From assembly GCA_934047225.1 (NCBI GenBank), contig OW204012.1, forward strand, positions 15,252,001 to 15,316,000: a stretch of DNA of 64,000 nt, in the 5' to 3' direction. The stretch comes from Ypsolopha sequella (taxonomy: Eukaryota; Arthropoda; Insecta; Lepidoptera; Ypsolophidae). The notes under the pieces were generated by a model. It was given only the letters and a program-made list of their open reading frames with translations. It was not told the origin of the DNA and made no database searches. Below are positions 32,089-42,374 of the stretch, one piece after another. Numbering within the stretch: position 1 is the stretch's first letter; the number at the start of each line of letters is the position of its first letter. Both the position numbers and the translations under genes were made by a program.

Positions 32089-32440
32089 GGTGGTAGAGCT
32101 TATGCCGGGCTCGAATGTGGAGGCACCACCATCTTACTTGGAGACCCCCTCGAAGTAATTCGGGGGAGAGTTAGAGGACAGCTCACAGGCAAAAAACCAG
32201 GAGGCCCACCATGCCTGGGAGCGATCGACGGCGGTATATCCATTCCTAATAGCCGGGCCTTATATGGAACAGACTGGTGACGGGCAGTGGCGTCACTGGT
32301 GCGAGGGTTCCGGCACCGCGCTCACTAACCCGCTTGCCCAGCGTGTGTGAGTATGGGCAATTCTGCCAGGATGACCACCGGGAGTGGCAAAGTCCTGGAA
32401 AGGCTTATGTCCAGCAGTGGACAAACTAGGCTGATGGATG
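32089..32440 (+). repeat. SINE-R copy, full length
   Basis: Complete from GGTGGTAGAGCTTATGCCGG to GGCTGATGGATG. It lies only 629 bp after the copy at 31120-31460, in the same orientation. Confidence 0.9.
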
Positions 32441-32610
32441 AAAGTTCTTTTCACGAAAGACCTCCAGGGTTAAAAGTACTTTTATTGTCAAGTACTAAAT
32501 ACGAAAATTCCTTGATCTGCGGGACTTCTTTCGTGTTGTTTCTACCGGAAGTGATGTACAAGTTCTGAACAGACCCTCCCCCCCTATACGAGATGCAAAC
32601 ATAGATTCGT

Positions 32611-33106
32611 TTAAGGCGTATGACCACGCTAAATAAGCAACTCGATGTGTGTCGGTACAAATATCAACGGAAACGACATTGAAATAATGTTAATTTCAGC
32701 GTGCCTTCAAAAGTGGCTGTTACGACAACCAATGCGTCTCCGACTAGCGCAAAATAGTAGGAAATAATACTTTTCAAATGGACGCCATTAACGAAAAAAA
32801 AAATTTTGAACTTAAATTTTTTAGATCTAAAAATTTCCTATAATTTGGTGAAATAATAATTAAAATCGCTTTAGGCGTTTGGAAGGAGTAAGAGAATTCT
32901 TGTGTTAATCATGTGAAACTTTCGATGACTTCGAATTTTTTTTGTCTAAACTTACAATAGGAAAACAGTTTATGAAACTTAAAATTTATTTTTGACTCTA
33001 TAATGCCTATCATATATTTTTATGAACATTTTTGAACAACCCGTGTGGGAGGAGTAGGCCTTCAAAGACAGGTCCAAATTGCAGTTGGCGTATCCATTCG
33101 CCTCAA
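32611..33106. mobile_element. Family D TTAA-flanked MITE, copy 2
   Basis: From TTAAGGCGTATGACC to CCATTCGCCTCAA. The right TTAA has become TCAA. It is slightly longer than copy 1 owing to a GTGAAATAATAATTAAA insertion near 32850. Confidence 0.9.
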
Positions 33107-33982
33107 AACAGACCATAGATTGTAAATCCGCGTCTCATGTGCACTTGTGCAGTGCTATCCGAAGGCTATACTTTAACAATTTGCGGCACCCTATAATCAG
33201 GCTTGAATGATTCTATTTCCGACTAACGTTTAGGTTTTTCAAAGCGATGGCTTTTCTTTTCTTCTGACCTACATTGGTTGGTTGCGAAATTAATTGTGGT
33301 TTTTGGTTTTTAGCTTTCTGCGCTTCAATTTACATGTCAAATGTGTTTTTTCTTTGGTTTTAGCAGGTTTTCCTTTAAGTTCACAAAAATTACTAGAAAA
33401 AAGTAAAGGGCCCGCAGGATGGTTTTTCTCGACAGCCGAAATGTATTTTTTTTTTTTTTTTTTTTTCAGTTAAAAGTAAGTCCGTTCATTAGTCATTCTT
33501 GTAATATTTGTTATTTATTCTAGTGATGCTCCAAAGTATATTTCGGAAATACTTGATTTATTATTATTATATCTTCAGTTAAATAAAAATTCAATATAAA
33601 TACACAAAAAACAAATTGCAAATAAGACAAATATTTTGAAAACATTCTTTGGTCCAGAATTTAAACCTGCGACCTTGCTTACAGGCGAGGACAGAGGAAT
33701 TTTTTCAAAATTTTGTCTCGCTTGAATTTTGTTTCTAATTAATCATTTTTATCTTTTAAAGCACTTTAAAATATTTAGCGTCCTAAAAGAGATGGATTAG
33801 ACTTAAAATCATATAAGCTTTTCCAAAGTAAACGGAAAATATATTGGATATTTCTATTTTTCATGTTTTTTGTGTACCAAGGCAATGGGATTTTCTCAAA
33901 ATATTTATTAACTTGTCTTGATACTAAATCATTTTCATTTTATTTTTGAGTTGACGTGTAGTAGGTATATATATGTATATGA
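33107..33982. repeat. Degenerate G-family element and unassigned flank
   Basis: 33600-33740 carries CAAATATTTTGAAAACATTC, then CAGAATTTAAACCTGCGACC, matching the tRNA-like core and left arm of the G elements at 36395 and 36805. The right part of the core is deleted. Poly-T of 20+ lies at 33446-33467. No gene. Confidence 0.5.
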
Positions 33983-34100
33983 TGTACAGGAGAGATCACG
34001 TCAAGCTATACACATTGGACTTTGTACCTATATCTTATATTCTTCACTATAGGGGTTAATTTAGTACTGCAAGTGTATAGCTTGATGTAATCTCCTGTAC
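33983..34100. mobile_element. Short foldback MITE
   Basis: GTACAGGAGAGATCACGTCA, then AGCTATACAC pairs with GTGTATAGCTTGATG, TAATCTCCTGTAC. 118 bp, no coding. Confidence 0.8.
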
Positions 34101-34647
34101 CTACAGTGCTCAATCTCATTTTACCTTCCTAACTCGTGAATACAACCTCCTTGCGCTAATCTCTTTAGACGAGCATACCTCCTTGTAAGTAGGTACCCAC
34201 CTATAAAACATAGAGCTACCCCCGGTATAGACGTCTACAGCAGACGCTTCATGTGTCTTCGACTAATTTATGTAACGCAGGAGGACAAAGGTGGGGTTGG
34301 GAAAGATGGCGCCTGCTTTTGAACGCAGAATTTTGTCTACATGGCGAAGCTTGGAGGGCAGAAAGGGAGGTCTTAAAAAATCTTCGCGTTATTTATCCGT
34401 AGGGAGTGTCAGAGGTGTCTCCGAGTACAGTTTTGGCCTTTTTTTGAACTCCTGCATCATCAATCTTACGTAAGAGAAACGCACAAGCTCATAATGCTTT
34501 CACTGTTGAAAAGTTATCAGATCTCATGTAGAGCCAAGACTCTACCTTTACAAGCCCTACATCTTGGTCAAAAAATATCACTTGGCCGTTTCATGGAACT
34601 ATTGCATGGCAAAACACGAGTAACTTAATTTTTCCCCACTGCTCATT
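34101..34647. other. Unassigned stretch
   Basis: No gene. A 60-codon frame at 34291 is unsupported. Confidence 0.35.
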
Positions 34648-34930
34648 TTTAGGGTTCCGTACCCAAAGGGTAACCAACGGGACCCTATTACTAAGACTCC
34701 GCTGTCCGTCTGTCACCAGGCTCTATCTCATGAACCGTGATAGTTAGACAGTTGAAATTTTGACATTGATGTATTTCTGTTGCCGCTATAACAACAAATA
34801 TAAAAAAAAAAGAATAAAATAAATATTTAAGGGGGATCCCATACAACAGACATGAATTTTTTGCCGTTTTTATAGATAATGGTACGGAAATCTTCGTGCG
34901 CGATTCCGACTCGCACTTGGCCGGTTTTTT
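34648..34930. repeat. R-family repeat, compact copy
   Basis: It begins TTTTTAGGGTTCCGTACCC and ends CGACTCGCACTTGGCCGG, TTTTTT. This is a very common lepidopteran repeat from memory. Confidence 0.85.
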
Positions 34931-35562
34931 TTAAACTCCCACTCATGTTTTAATAACCTCACTTTATGTGCCAGTTTCACAAACTACCATAAATGTATTA
35001 ACTGTAATAAAAGTTCAAGTCATTACGGCAATAACCAAAGTCAATGTGACCCCGAAAATATTCGTGTAACGCGCAAACATATTTGTAAAACACAAAAAAC
35101 CTTCTTTCAAAGAATAAAACATTCAGGCGTCTTTGAAACTCTTAGACTTCGTAACTTTCGACGTTTAAAGTTACCAACTTTGCATTCTTTGCGGCTTGTT
35201 CCCCCTCGCCTGCGGTGTGCGGCCGTGAGGGGGACTGGGGGCTTTTTACTTTTTAACAGTTGATTTCCGAAGCTTTTGAATTTTCTAGCGAGAGATTTTT
35301 AGAGACCTTGTTTCAGTTCATTCTTTATTCTTTTGTAGTTTTCATCTTTCATATTTTTGCTAGTTGAAGCAGAGAATATAAAGTATTACGTTGAAGTGTG
35401 GGTATCTAATGATGGGAAAATGGCGACAAATGCTAGGTACCTTCTTGTGTTGAACACTGGTTGTAGTATACACACACAGATGATAAAGGGACCTGGTGAT
35501 TTAATAATGCTAATATTATTAAATGCCATGCCATGTTTGAACCGTAGCAAATTGCACGAAAA
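34931..35562. other. Unassigned, with a GC-rich patch
   Basis: 35194-35245 (CGGCTTGTTCCCCCTCGCC; GGCCGTGAGGGGGACTGGG) is strongly GC-rich. The 71-codon frame at 35357 has no motif. Confidence 0.35.
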
Positions 35563-35792
35563 AAAAACTTGAGCACGATGGTTCCGTTCCGTAAAAACAT
35601 GTCTGTTGTATGGAAGCCGCCTTAAATATTTATTTTATTCTGTTTTTTTTGTATTTGTTGTTATAGCGGCAACAGAAATACATCATCTGTGAAAATTTCA
35701 ACTGTCTAACTTGACATGTCTTTTTTGCCTTTTTTATAGATAGTGGTACGGAACACTTCATGCGCGAGTCCGACTCGCACTTGGCCGGTTTT
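35563..35792. repeat. R-family repeat, rearranged copy
   Basis: The right end CGACTCGCACTTGGCCGG is as usual, but the left half (AACATGTCTGTTGTATGG to ACAGAAATACATCAT) is inverted relative to 34648-34930. That gives an internally rearranged element. Confidence 0.75.
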
Positions 35793-36394
35793 ATTTCTGA
35801 TTTTTGTTGTAAGAGTTTCGTAAATTTATTATTTCATACTACGACACGGACGACGTAAAAAGCTCCGGTATATGCATCGATATTGTGAACGACGTCTACA
35901 AAGTGTAGTTCCCCAACAAAAACTATTTCCTGAACTTGTCCGGCGAACTTGGGTCCCCGGCCGATACGCGTAATGTCCTCAAACATTCCTAATAACGAGT
36001 AATTATATATCGAACGTGCATCCCTTCTCTACCCTCTAGTGTTTGCCCTTCTTTTTTGGGCCTCCTTTTACCCGGTGTTTGGGCACATTTTGAGTTTTAG
36101 GGAAGTGTACGAAAAACAGATCTTTCGTATTGTATCGAAATTTAACAGTTTTGGGTTGTGTGAAGTTTGGTGGGGTTTTTTCAATGTTTATGGGACAGGT
36201 GGGATATAATATTACATATAATTATGTCACGTCTTGTCTTGTTTTTTTTTCTTACAGTCCTGCAAAGGTTAACAGCCTTCTTGTTATCAGCAATCATTCA
36301 TTCACCTTGGTTTATTTGCCATGTTTTCGTGTGATTTACGAAATTATTTATTAAGATTATGTTTATTTTGCGAAATCCATCGCTATGAATACTC
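35793..36394. other. Unassigned stretch
   Basis: No repeat or gene recognised. The 74-codon frame at 36130 is without motif. Confidence 0.4.
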
Positions 36395-36675
36395 TAAATA
36401 TTATTAGAGTGCAATACAAACTAGAAAATATCAATCTGAAACAAATCCAAAGACAAGAATTTGAAAAATTCGAACCTGCGACCTCTTGTTATCAAGACAA
36501 GCGCGCTACCAATTACGCCACCGAGGTTCCTACCTAGACCGGCGAATTCTTGTCTACTGTTATTTTTGCATCTGCTTGATATACTAGCTTGTACTGCACA
36601 TACAGAACGCTCGCGAGGATTTGTTTCTGATTAACATTTTCTAGTTTGTATTGCACTCTAATAATATTTAAATTA
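36395..36675 (-). mobile_element. Family G: TIR element with tRNA-like core, copy 1
   Basis: Inverted ends TATTATTAGAGTGCAATACA, AACTAGAAAAT and ATTTTCTAGTTTGTATTG, CACTCTAATAATA. The centre (about 36474-36545, minus strand) looks like a tRNA gene: GGTGGCGTAATTGGTAGCGC (A-box region), a 5-bp anticodon stem CTTGT/ACAAG with a 7-nt loop CTTGATA, and B box GGTTCGAAT. The T stem does not close well, so a functional tRNA is unlikely. Confidence 0.75.
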
Positions 36676-36804
36676 TTTATTATTTAAATAAATTAGGTTT
36701 TCTATTTTTTGCGTCTCCTCATTCTTTTAAGATGTAATTCTTAAAAAACATAATTATTTTAAAGATTATAATATTTATATTGCGAAATTCATCGCTTTGG
36801 ATTC

Positions 36805-37155
36805 CGTAATTATTATTAGGGTCCATTACAAACTTTAAATCAATTAGAAACAAATATAAAGCACAAATATTTTGAAAAAATTCCTCGGGCCAGGATTTGA
36901 ACCTGCGACCTTTTGTTACGTGACAGGCGCGCTCCCGACTGCGCTACCAAGGTTTGTATCTGGAGCGACGAATTTTTTCACTATCCCTGTACACCGAATT
37001 TTTGTAACTATTCGATATACCAGCTTGTAATGCACATTCTGAACGCTCACGAGAGCGTTATGTAATCCTGGCCCGGGATATATTTTCAAAGTATGTGTGC
37101 TTTTAAATTTGTTTCTGATCGATTTCAAGTTTGTATTGTACTCTAATAATAATAA
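36805..37155 (-). mobile_element. Family G: TIR element with tRNA-like core, copy 2
   Basis: Ends AATTATTATTAGGGTCCATT, ACAAACTT and AAGTTTGTATTGTACTCTAATAATAA. The core on the minus strand has CTTGGTAGCGCAGTCGGGAG and GGTCGCAGGTTCAAATCCTG (B box GGTTCAAATCC). The minus-strand 95-codon frame 36916-37203 is a shadow. Confidence 0.75.
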
Positions 37156-37185
37156 TAGTATTAAAGTGATTTTTTTTTCTCGAAA

Positions 37186-37252
37186 ATTAGTTCGTATGTT
37201 CAAGTACTATCGCCAGTTTCCGGCTTCCGCAACTTAATATTAACAACCTGTA
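37186..37252 (-). repeat. Family J terminal fragment
   Basis: AGTACTATCGCCAGTTTCCG, GCTTCCGCAACTTAA matches the right end of J at 40301-40548. Confidence 0.7.
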
Positions 37253-37399
37253 TAAATTTCGAGAAATCTTCATGAAACTATGAAATATAATTTGACCAAG
37301 TGTGAATCGCTCTTGATCGGATTTTTTCCTCTCTAATACCCAATTTTCGCAAGGTTTTTCTTTAACAACAACAACAAATTTCTTAAAAAACATATTTTC

Positions 37400-37731
37400 T
37401 TAAGAGCGGTTCGCAGCCGGATTGTGAAAAACCCGCCTTTTCCTATTTATTCGAAACAGAACACTTAAATTAAAAAATCACTCAATAGTTATTTAACAAA
37501 ACCTTATTATGCCATCGCAAAGTTTCCAGTAGTTTAATTTTAAAAATAAAAAAAATTTGAAATTTTAGTTTACAGAAACCAATGGAAACTTTGCGAAGGC
37601 AGCATATAGGCAGCATAGGTAATAAGGTTTTGTTGAATAATTATTTAGTGCATTTTGAATTTAGGTGTTCTGTTTCGATTGATTAGAAAAAGGCGGGTTT
37701 TTTTACAATCCGGCTGCGATATCGATCTTAA
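37400..37731. mobile_element. TTAA-flanked foldback element
   Basis: TTAAGAGCGGTTCGCAGCCG, GATTGT pairs with ACAATCCGGCTGCGATATCG, ATCTTAA. Both ends are TTAA. Arms of about 140 bp surround a short A-rich centre. No second copy noticed. Confidence 0.85.
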
Positions 37732-37828
37732 ACAACTATGTGTCTGTAACTTTCATAATTTACGCTACGAAAAGTGCCCATAGATCTTGAGAACAAAAAA
37801 AATCCTTTGGCAGAGATTTTATTGTGCA

Positions 37829-37990
37829 GGGGCTCTACCGCGTAATTCTCATTTGCATCAACTTCAAGCAAATGCATGCGAAATTCAACGCGTGCAAAAG
37901 AGATGGCATGTTAGGCGGGCGTCGTCGCACGCACGTCAAATTTCAATCTCAAGTTGATGTTGATGAAAATGAGAATTACGCGGTAGACCC
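37829..37990. mobile_element. 162-bp TIR MITE, copy 3
   Basis: Inverse orientation to copies 1 and 2. From GGGCTCTACCGCGTAATTCT to GAATTACGCGGTAGACCC. The shared frame reads VDVDENENYAVDPQV here. Confidence 0.9.
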
Positions 37991-38633
37991 ACAGGTCAAG
38001 AACTAATTTTATTTTATAATTAAATATAATATGTATTTTACTCGATTTTCCTGCGTAATTGAAACATCTGATTAAATAAACAAATATGTCATGCAATGTC
38101 CAACATAACGTTACTGTTTATATTAAAACTCCTGAAAGCCAAAGCGGCTCGCGTAGAAAAACTTTTAAAGTCGCAAAGTTACGAAGCTCCTACATATCCC
38201 GTCTCATTCTGACGCTAGCGCCGTCCCGCTCGCCGATGAGGGGGGAGCGGTCTGGCAACGTCGCGTTTTCGTGGAATATGACTCAAAGTACTAACGTAAG
38301 ACTTGATTATGATAATGGGGCTAATTGTTTGAGACAAGTTCTGTTTTTATTAAAATTATTTTTGTGGTGTAATTTTAGGAACCTGAATTTTCTTTTGTGT
38401 TCTCAATGTGTACTACATGATCGTCATTTATTGATATGTTGACTTCTCATTGTCTTTGAGAAGGCAAGATCGTGGCTCCCATACATTTAAGTTTTACTTT
38501 TTTGAGTGCTAAGATGAAATAACATTAAATTTTTTATTCTACCTTTTTCTAACCTTTTGTTATTAAGCGATTAAAGTTGTAATTATTTTTATTATTTTGT
38601 TATTAAAAAAAATTACACAAGTAAAAACATGCA
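37991..38633. other. Unassigned, with a GC-rich patch
   Basis: 38205-38268 (CTCATTCTGACGCTAGCGCC; CGGTCTGGCAACGTCGCG) is GC-rich and shares CTGGCAACGTCGCG with 49895-49908. A 118-codon frame (38086-38442) crosses it with no recognisable domain, so I do not call it a gene. Confidence 0.35.
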
Positions 38634-39510
38634 ACGTGCTGGTTCGAGTGCGGCAAGCAAACTAGCCCAGCACATTTCGAGTACAGCTCAGTACCTTGAC
38701 CAACAACCAAGCTAGCCCAGCACGTTTCGAGTGCGGCTCAATACTCCGACCACCAACCAAACTAGCCCAGCACGTTTCGAGTGCGGCTCAATACTCCGAC
38801 CACCAACCAAACTAGCCCAGCACGTTTCGAGTGCGGCTCAATACTCCGACCACCAACCAAACTAGCCCAGCACGTTTCGAGTGCGGCTCAATACTCCGAC
38901 CACCAACCAAGCTAGCCCAGCACGTTTCGAGTGTGGCTCAATACTCCGACAACCAACCAAACTAGCCCAGCACGTTTCGAGTGCGGCTCAATACTCCGAC
39001 CACCAACCAAACTAGCCCAGCACGTTTCGAGTGCGGCTCAATACTCCGACCACCAACCAAACTAGCCCAGCACGTTTCGAGTGCGGCTCAATACTCCGAC
39101 CACCAACCAAACTAGCCCAGCACGTTTCGAGTGCGGCTCAATACTCCGACCACCAACCAAACTAGCCCAGCACGTTTCGAGTGTGGCTCAGTACCTCGAC
39201 CAACAACCAAACTAGCCCAGCACGTTTCGAGTGCGGCTCAATACTCCGACCACCAACCAAGCTAGCCCAGCACGTTTCGAGTGCGGCTCAATACTCCGAC
39301 CACCAACCAAACTAGCCCAGCACGTTTCGAGTGTGGCTCAGTACCTCGACCAACAACCAAACTAGCCCAGCACGTTTCGAGTGCGGATCAATACTCCGAC
39401 CACCAACCAAACTAGCCCAGCACGTTTCGAGTGTGGCTCAGTACCTCGACCAACAACCAAACTAGCCCAGCACGTTTCGAGTGCGGCTAGTACCTCAGAC
39501 AACATAATTC
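38634..39510. repeat. 50-bp satellite array
   Basis: About 17 tandem copies of a 50-bp unit containing CTAGCCCAGCACGTTTCGAG. Two variants alternate: one with GCGGCTCAATACTCCGACCA, the other with GTGGCTCAGTACCTCGACCA (about 39181, 39331 and 39431). The frame at 39381 is a shadow. Confidence 0.95.
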
Positions 39511-39626
39511 CCGGCACATTTTCTTGGCCGCGATGCGGTTCTACTACGGGCTTCTATGTGGGTAATTAAAAACTCGTTAGACTGAATCTACGGTTTTGCT
39601 TACACTTGTATATTTATGTACTATAA
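39511..39626. other. Short spacer
   Basis: Satellite-to-hAT spacer; no feature. Confidence 0.4.
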
Positions 39627-40101
39627 CAGGGATCTCCAAACTTTTTTGCCTATGGGCCACAATGATTTCTCCACTAAGTCCCGAGGGCCAAGATTATAAT
39701 AAATAGCTTATGATTCCAAAATACTGCAGTTTTGACGCGCAAATTTTCGTATTGGACTAGCCGGTCAGTGAGATATCTATTGTGCAGGGGGGAGGAGAGT
39801 TCTCCGCTCCGTTTGCAATTTCGGTTGGTACTTCGGACAACATTAACCATTGCGACAGACCTTGAAATAGGGTTGTAAATAACATACTTATAATAACGCT
39901 ACTTTTAGACAAATACGCATGATAACGGGTTGTGAATTTTAATCCTATTATAAATAGCTTCACGTTAATATTATATGTTTGTGAATTTTAAATAAACTAT
40001 AGCGGGATAGAAACCGGGCATGTCCCGCCAGCGACCGCGGGCCGGATTGGTGGTGCTCGCGGACCGGTTTTGACCCGCGGGCCGTAGTTTGGACAACCCT
40101 G
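39627..40101. mobile_element. Non-autonomous hAT element with exact 8-bp target duplication
   Basis: 475 bp from CAGGGATCTCCAAACTTTTT to CCGTAGTTTGGACAACCCTG. It is flanked by TACTATAA on both sides (39619-39626 and 40102-40109). Sub-terminal GGGCC/GCGGGCC words are typical of hAT. No transposase motif remains. Confidence 0.95.
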
Positions 40102-40300
40102 TACTATAAAACCGAATTATTAAAGCATGTGCTTTAATTTGCTATTCAACCATCGCAAATTTACAATCAATTCGTAATTAAAGCAATTTTATTAATTATT
40201 CAAGATTGTAATTTTAATAATTTGAATAGGTAGCGGTATATTTACCTAAAGTTGGTGACAATGTTTCACACAAAATGGTTAAAACCACGACATACATATT
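40102..40300. other. AT-rich spacer
   Basis: No feature recognised. Confidence 0.4.
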
Positions 40301-40548
40301 CAGGGTGTTAAGATGATGTTGCGGAAGCCGGAAACTGGCGATAGTACTCGTCCATACGAACAGCTTTTACTATAGAGCCAACCATCAAATCGCGAAAAAA
40401 AACTGTTCAATAGAAAAGTTACATAGTTACCAGACTAAAATGTATGAAACAACAGATAAATTTTTCTCGATTTTTCTATTTTTTTTTCACGGAAGTTTGT
40501 TCGTATGGACGAGTAGGCTATCGCCAGTTTTCGGCTTCCGCAACTTCA
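40301..40548. mobile_element. Family J MITE, compact copy
   Basis: Ends CAGGGTGTTAAGATGATGTT, GCGGAAGCCGGAAACTGGCG and the inverse CGCCAGTTTTCGGCTTCCGC, AACTTC. 248 bp, no coding. Confidence 0.85.
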
Positions 40549-40567
40549 ATATGTATGTACTTTACAT

Positions 40568-40963
40568 AATAGTAGTTTATCCTACAAGGACGAAAAGGAA
40601 TAAATTACGATTAAACGTAACCGAGTAATTTATTGCTCTTACGCTCGTGTATCATACTATGTTTTTCAATGCATAGTGTGAGGAAATAAAACAAATATAA
40701 TCAAAGAAAACAATTTAATTATTAGAGTTGAAAGTTACATTGTTACAATTTTGCAAGTCAATGATTGGCTCAAAAGGACTGTATCCAGAGCCGGTAAACA
40801 GTGGAAAAAAAGTATAACATTTATGGTACACAGGAAAGGTTGCAGGTTAGCCAACTTCTCGTAAATAAATAAAAAAAAAAATAAAGCCCTAGGGCAAAAT
40901 AATCGACTTTCTGTTCGGTTTTGATGCATAAAAAGTGGGCCTTTACGAGCACTTGCATTAAAA
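40568..40963 (-). mobile_element. Family K palindrome-ended element, copy 4
   Basis: Minus-strand K with a unique insert around 40703-40755 and a loopless palindrome. Ends AATAGTAGTTTATCC and CTTTACGAGCACTTGCATT. Confidence 0.85.
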
Positions 40964-41023
40964 ATGTATTTATTATTTATTTATTTAACAGCAGAACCTT
41001 ATCCCACTTACAGTAAGCATACA

Positions 41024-41160
41024 TATACTCACGCTTGCCTCACGTAGGGGTAGGTAGAGACCACAGATTTCCATCTGCTACGATCCTGAAACATCTTTCG
41101 CCTCTTCCAATCTAGTTGAGTACAAGCTCTTCTATTCCGGGTGCTTTTGACTTTTTATAG
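41024..41160 (+). repeat. Lepidopteran SINE-like repeat
   Basis: ACTCACGCTTGCCTCACGTA, GGGGTAGGTAGAGACC, CTACGATCCTGAAACATC and TATTCCGGGTGCTTTTGAC match 16105-16290. Confidence 0.75.
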
Positions 41161-41943
41161 TTTTCATATGCTTTTAAAGGTTTTTGCTTGAATTTGTAAC
41201 TAACATTTTATACTTTCTTTTACAGGTAAGTAACTGTCACCCGATTTGTACGACTTACATGTAAGTGTTTGGGGGTGCATGGATGGCTCTCACCAGATGT
41301 ACGGTTAGCGCGGAGTACGGTGCGTTTTACAATTCGTAACGGAAAAAGTCCAGTACACGCACTGTGGTTGTTATTCTTACGGCTATTGCCGTAAAATACG
41401 GCATTCCATGACTTTTTTTTCAGATTATACGGTAGGCTTTTCGGGTACCGTATTATGAAACACGGCATTTTTTTAAAAATATAATGAACAGTTCTTAAAT
41501 ATATATACTTAGAAGCACTTAAAACTTGTCAAAAATTGTAATATCAAAGCCTCTGAAAAAATCAAAAGAGATAGGGAGTGGGCTTTAAGAAAATCCGTAG
41601 CTGACGTGCAAGAAATATTACCCGAGAAGAATAACCTATAAAAAGAAATGAGATCCCAACAAAAACATAAAATGTACAAAAATGTCAAGTCTCGCAACGC
41701 AATCCTTCCACTGTAAAAAGTTGTGAGATCTTATGTAAAGCCAAATTTGTTATTTTATTTTGTATGGAAGCACCTTTTCATTTTAGTTTGTATGGAAGCA
41801 ACTACATTATGAATCGGCGTTTTCAGTATTTTTTTGTTTAAATACAGATGGCACATAATACGAGTATAGTATAGAATATTGTTTCAGATAGAGGTGTAAC
41901 AAAAGTCTAAAACTGACAAGTTTGACGGCTTCCCATTTCTTTA
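41161..41943. other. Unassigned stretch
   Basis: No gene found. 41387-41466 has repeated TACGGCATTCCATG and CACGGCATTTTTTT words. ACAGGTAAGTAAC at 41222 looks like a splice donor consensus, but no exon can be tied to it. Confidence 0.35.
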
Positions 41944-42336
41944 TTTTCAATGCATGTGCTCGTAAAGGCCCACTTTTTATGCATCAAAACCGAACAGAAA
42001 GTCGATTATTTTGCCCTAGGGCTTTTATTATTATTATTTTTTTAATTTGTTTGCAATGGTTGGCTAACCTGCAGCCTTTCTTGTGTACCATAGATGTTAT
42101 ACTTTTTTTCCACTGTTTAACGGCTCTGGATACAATCCTTTTGAGCCAATCATAATTGAAAGTTCACAAGATTATATTTGTTTTCATTTCCTCACACTAT
42201 GCATTGAAAAACGTAGTATGATACACGGGCGTAAAAGCAATAAATTACTCGGTTACGTTTAAAACACTCGCTACGCTCGTGTTTTAAATCGTCCTCTTAA
42301 TTTATTCCTTTTCGCCCTAGTAGCATAAACTACTAT
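41944..42336 (+). mobile_element. Family K palindrome-ended element, copy 5
   Basis: Best-preserved K. The palindrome at 42227-42318 pairs GGGCGTAAAAG with CCTTTTCGCCC, AATAAATTA with TAATTTATT and TTTAAAACAC with GTGTTTTAAA. The loop is TCGCTACGCTC. Ends in CATAAACTACTAT, just before the mariner flank. Confidence 0.9.
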
Positions 42337-42374
42337 AAGACTCACCTTTGTATTTATGTTTTTAAGTCTATATA

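Noticed and set aside
36474..36545. Functional tRNA gene
   Set aside because: T stem does not close and the sequence is the core of a repeated TIR element.
38086..38442. 118-codon frame over a GC-rich patch
   Set aside because: No recognisable domain, no splice or promoter context. Kept only as a GC-rich patch.
38634..39510. CRISPR array
   Set aside because: Units are contiguous 50-bp tandem repeats with no unique spacers, in a eukaryotic sequence.
41220..41235. Splice donor ACAG|GTAAGTAAC
   Set aside because: A single consensus match with no exon evidence. Expected by chance in 64 kb.
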